Of a DNA stretch of 64,000 nucleotides, positions 62,953-64,000 are shown piece after piece (position 1 is the first letter of the stretch; each line of letters opens with the position of its first letter). The notes under the pieces were generated by a model that had not been told where the DNA came from, ran no database searches, and saw only the letters and a list, made by a program, of their open reading frames with translations. Source of the stretch: Candidatus Nitrosopumilus sp. (GTDB lineage: Archaea > Thermoproteota > Nitrososphaeria > Nitrososphaerales > Nitrosopumilaceae); NCBI GenBank assembly GCA_025699075.1, contig JAILWG010000006.1:1-64000 (forward strand), written 5' to 3'. A program made the translations under genes and the position numbers.

Positions 62953-64000
62953 TTGAAAAAAATACACTCTGTACCATTCCTATTCTTGCTTGTAGCCGTA
63001 TTGACTAGTATGCCAGTTAGCCCTATTTTTGCTGCTGATGACTTGGATAAAGATGGTGTTGATGACTCTATAGATTCATGTCCAAATTTACAGGAAGATT
63101 ATGAAGGAGCAGTTGATGGATGTCCGTCTAATTTTGTTCCTTGGTATGATGAAGATTATGATGGCATAGAAGATCATATTGATCAATGCCCAAATCTTAA
63201 AGAACATTATAATAAATTCCAAGACGAAGATGGTTGTCCTGATACACTTCCTGGAAGTGGACCTGGTGGAGCCCCTGATTCTGACGGAGATGGATTTATT
63301 GATTTAGTTGATTTGTGTCCAAACCAACCAGAAACCTTCAATGGAATACTTGATAGAGATGGTTGTCCAGATAGTTATGGAGCCGGTGATAGAGACTTGG
63401 ATGGCGTTCCAGACTCTGCTGATGAATGTCCTTTGAGTGCAGAAACTTACAACCGTTTCCAAGACGAAGATGGTTGTCCAGACTCAGTTAAAGATTTTAG
63501 TTTTATAGATACAGATAATGATGGAATTCAAGATAAAATTGATTTATGTATTAATGAACCAGAAACATACAATGGTTACAGAGACACAGACGGTTGTCCT
63601 GATGTTGCATTAGATACTTCGTTTAATGATAAAGATGGTGATGGCATAGCTGATAAGTTTGATATTTGTCCAGACCAACCTGAAACTTTCAATAGATTTG
63701 CAGATTATGACGGTTGTCCAGATTCTGTTCCTTTCTTTGATGGCGTACTAAATGATGCTGATGGTGACAGAATCATGGATGTAAATGATGCATGTCCTTT
63801 AGATCCAGAAAGATACAATGGCTTCCAAGATGATGACGGTTGTCCAGACATTCCTCCGTATTCAAGTGATGTTGATTCTGATCTTGATGGAATTCCAAAC
63901 AGTGTTGATCAATGTCCGCAAGTAAAAGAAACTTACAACCGTTTCCAAGATGATGACGGTTGTCCAGACTTTGTAGGATCTAACAAAGGTATTCCAGATT
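62953..64000 (+). CDS. Secreted calcium-binding thrombospondin type 3 repeat protein, 3' end outside window
   Basis: The frame is open from TTG 62953 to the window end (349 codons). Signal peptide residues 1-27 (FLFLLVAVLTSMPVSPIFA) end before ADDLDKDG. At least eight repeats of 37-43 residues follow, each with DxDxDGxxDxxDxCP then ETYNxFQDxDGCPD; the Asp-rich loops are classic calcium-binding thrombospondin type 3 sites with paired cysteines. Such chains form stiff surface stalks, often before an OmpA-like or adhesion domain. The end is not seen. About 138 bases lie before it with no other gene. Confidence 0.88.
   Translation, partial: MKKIHSVPFLFLLVAVLTSMPVSPIFAADDLDKDGVDDSIDSCPNLQEDYEGAVDGCPSNFVPWYDEDYDGIEDHIDQCPNLKEHYNKFQDEDGCPDTLPGSGPGGAPDSDGDGFIDLVDLCPNQPETFNGILDRDGCPDSYGAGDRDLDGVPDSADECPLSAETYNRFQDEDGCPDSVKDFSFIDTDNDGIQDKIDLCINEPETYNGYRDTDGCPDVALDTSFNDKDGDGIADKFDICPDQPETFNRFADYDGCPDSVPFFDGVLNDADGDRIMDVNDACPLDPERYNGFQDDDGCPDIPPYSSDVDSDLDGIPNSVDQCPQVKETYNRFQDDDGCPDFVGSNKGIPD
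63121..63963 (+). repeat. Array of 37-43-codon thrombospondin type 3 repeats
   Basis: The GCP cysteine codon recurs at 63121, 63235, 63364, 63475, 63595, 63715, 63841 and 63961, i.e. intervals of 111-129 bases. The most conserved part of the DNA is TTCCAAGAYGAWGAYGG. Divergence among copies shows an old array kept by selection on protein. Confidence 0.9.

Overview
The window is a gene-dense, AT-rich stretch of archaeal chromosome. I read it as coming from a marine ammonia-oxidising archaeon of the Nitrosopumilus type (Nitrososphaerota, formerly Thaumarchaeota). The reasons are: ribosomal proteins S27e and L44e, a thermosome subunit, Csl4, Dph2, TiaS, archaeosine transglycosylase, Taw1 and KEOPS genes; TATA boxes about 25-30 bases before many starts, with little or no leader; and a surface and respiration locus (giant S-layer protein, Rieske/cytochrome b/cupredoxin) typical of these organisms. 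No insertion sequence, prophage, CRISPR array, rRNA or integrase was seen.

Layout. 1-3266: the end of a repeat-rich zinc-ribbon protein, small unknown genes, heme O synthase (ctaB) and an Lrp/AsnC regulator. 3338-8683: aspartate-semialdehyde dehydrogenase, divergent from a late cobalamin pathway operon (PLP decarboxylase, cobyric acid synthase without its glutaminase domain, cbiB, cobS, cobY). 8666-13550: two ribosomal proteins, adenine deaminase, thermosome and a ROK sugar kinase. 13547-19412: small conserved proteins, guaA, a pterin pyrophosphokinase, dihydropteroate synthase and IMP dehydrogenase, so both steps from IMP to GMP lie close together. 19460-28933: two membrane-anchored unknowns, pheA, csl4, a zinc alcohol dehydrogenase, a TPR protein, dph2, tiaS abutting the initiator tRNA, a secreted sugar-dehydrogenase-like protein and HMG-CoA reductase.

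28972-36332 is a compact histidine operon (hisG-D-C-HAD-B-H-A-F-I) with mostly overlapping genes. The HAD phosphatase probably supplies the histidinol-phosphatase step; no hisE is present. After it come threonine synthase and a protein that fuses a MoaD-like sulfur carrier to its own E1-like activating enzyme. 39852-52602 is the envelope and respiration locus: S-layer protein (1718 aa), a membrane-anchored partner, a large membrane-anchored subtilisin, then Rieske protein, cytochrome b and a blue copper protein forming a complex III module.

52599-62814 holds RNA and translation genes: tRNA-Arg(UCT), an Ogg1-type glycosylase, a beta-CASP ribonuclease, tgtA, an AK6-like kinase, YchF, Kae1, Bud32, an inosine triphosphatase and Taw1. 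A ferredoxin gene in this part looks broken by a frameshifting deletion. The window ends inside a secreted protein built of calcium-binding thrombospondin type 3 repeats.

I did not find a clearly new multi-gene system. The best leads are the sulfur carrier-E1 fusion next to threonine synthase, the damaged ferredoxin, the regulator with an apparent ACG start, the glutaminase-less cobyric acid synthase, and several small unannotated or unknown proteins.
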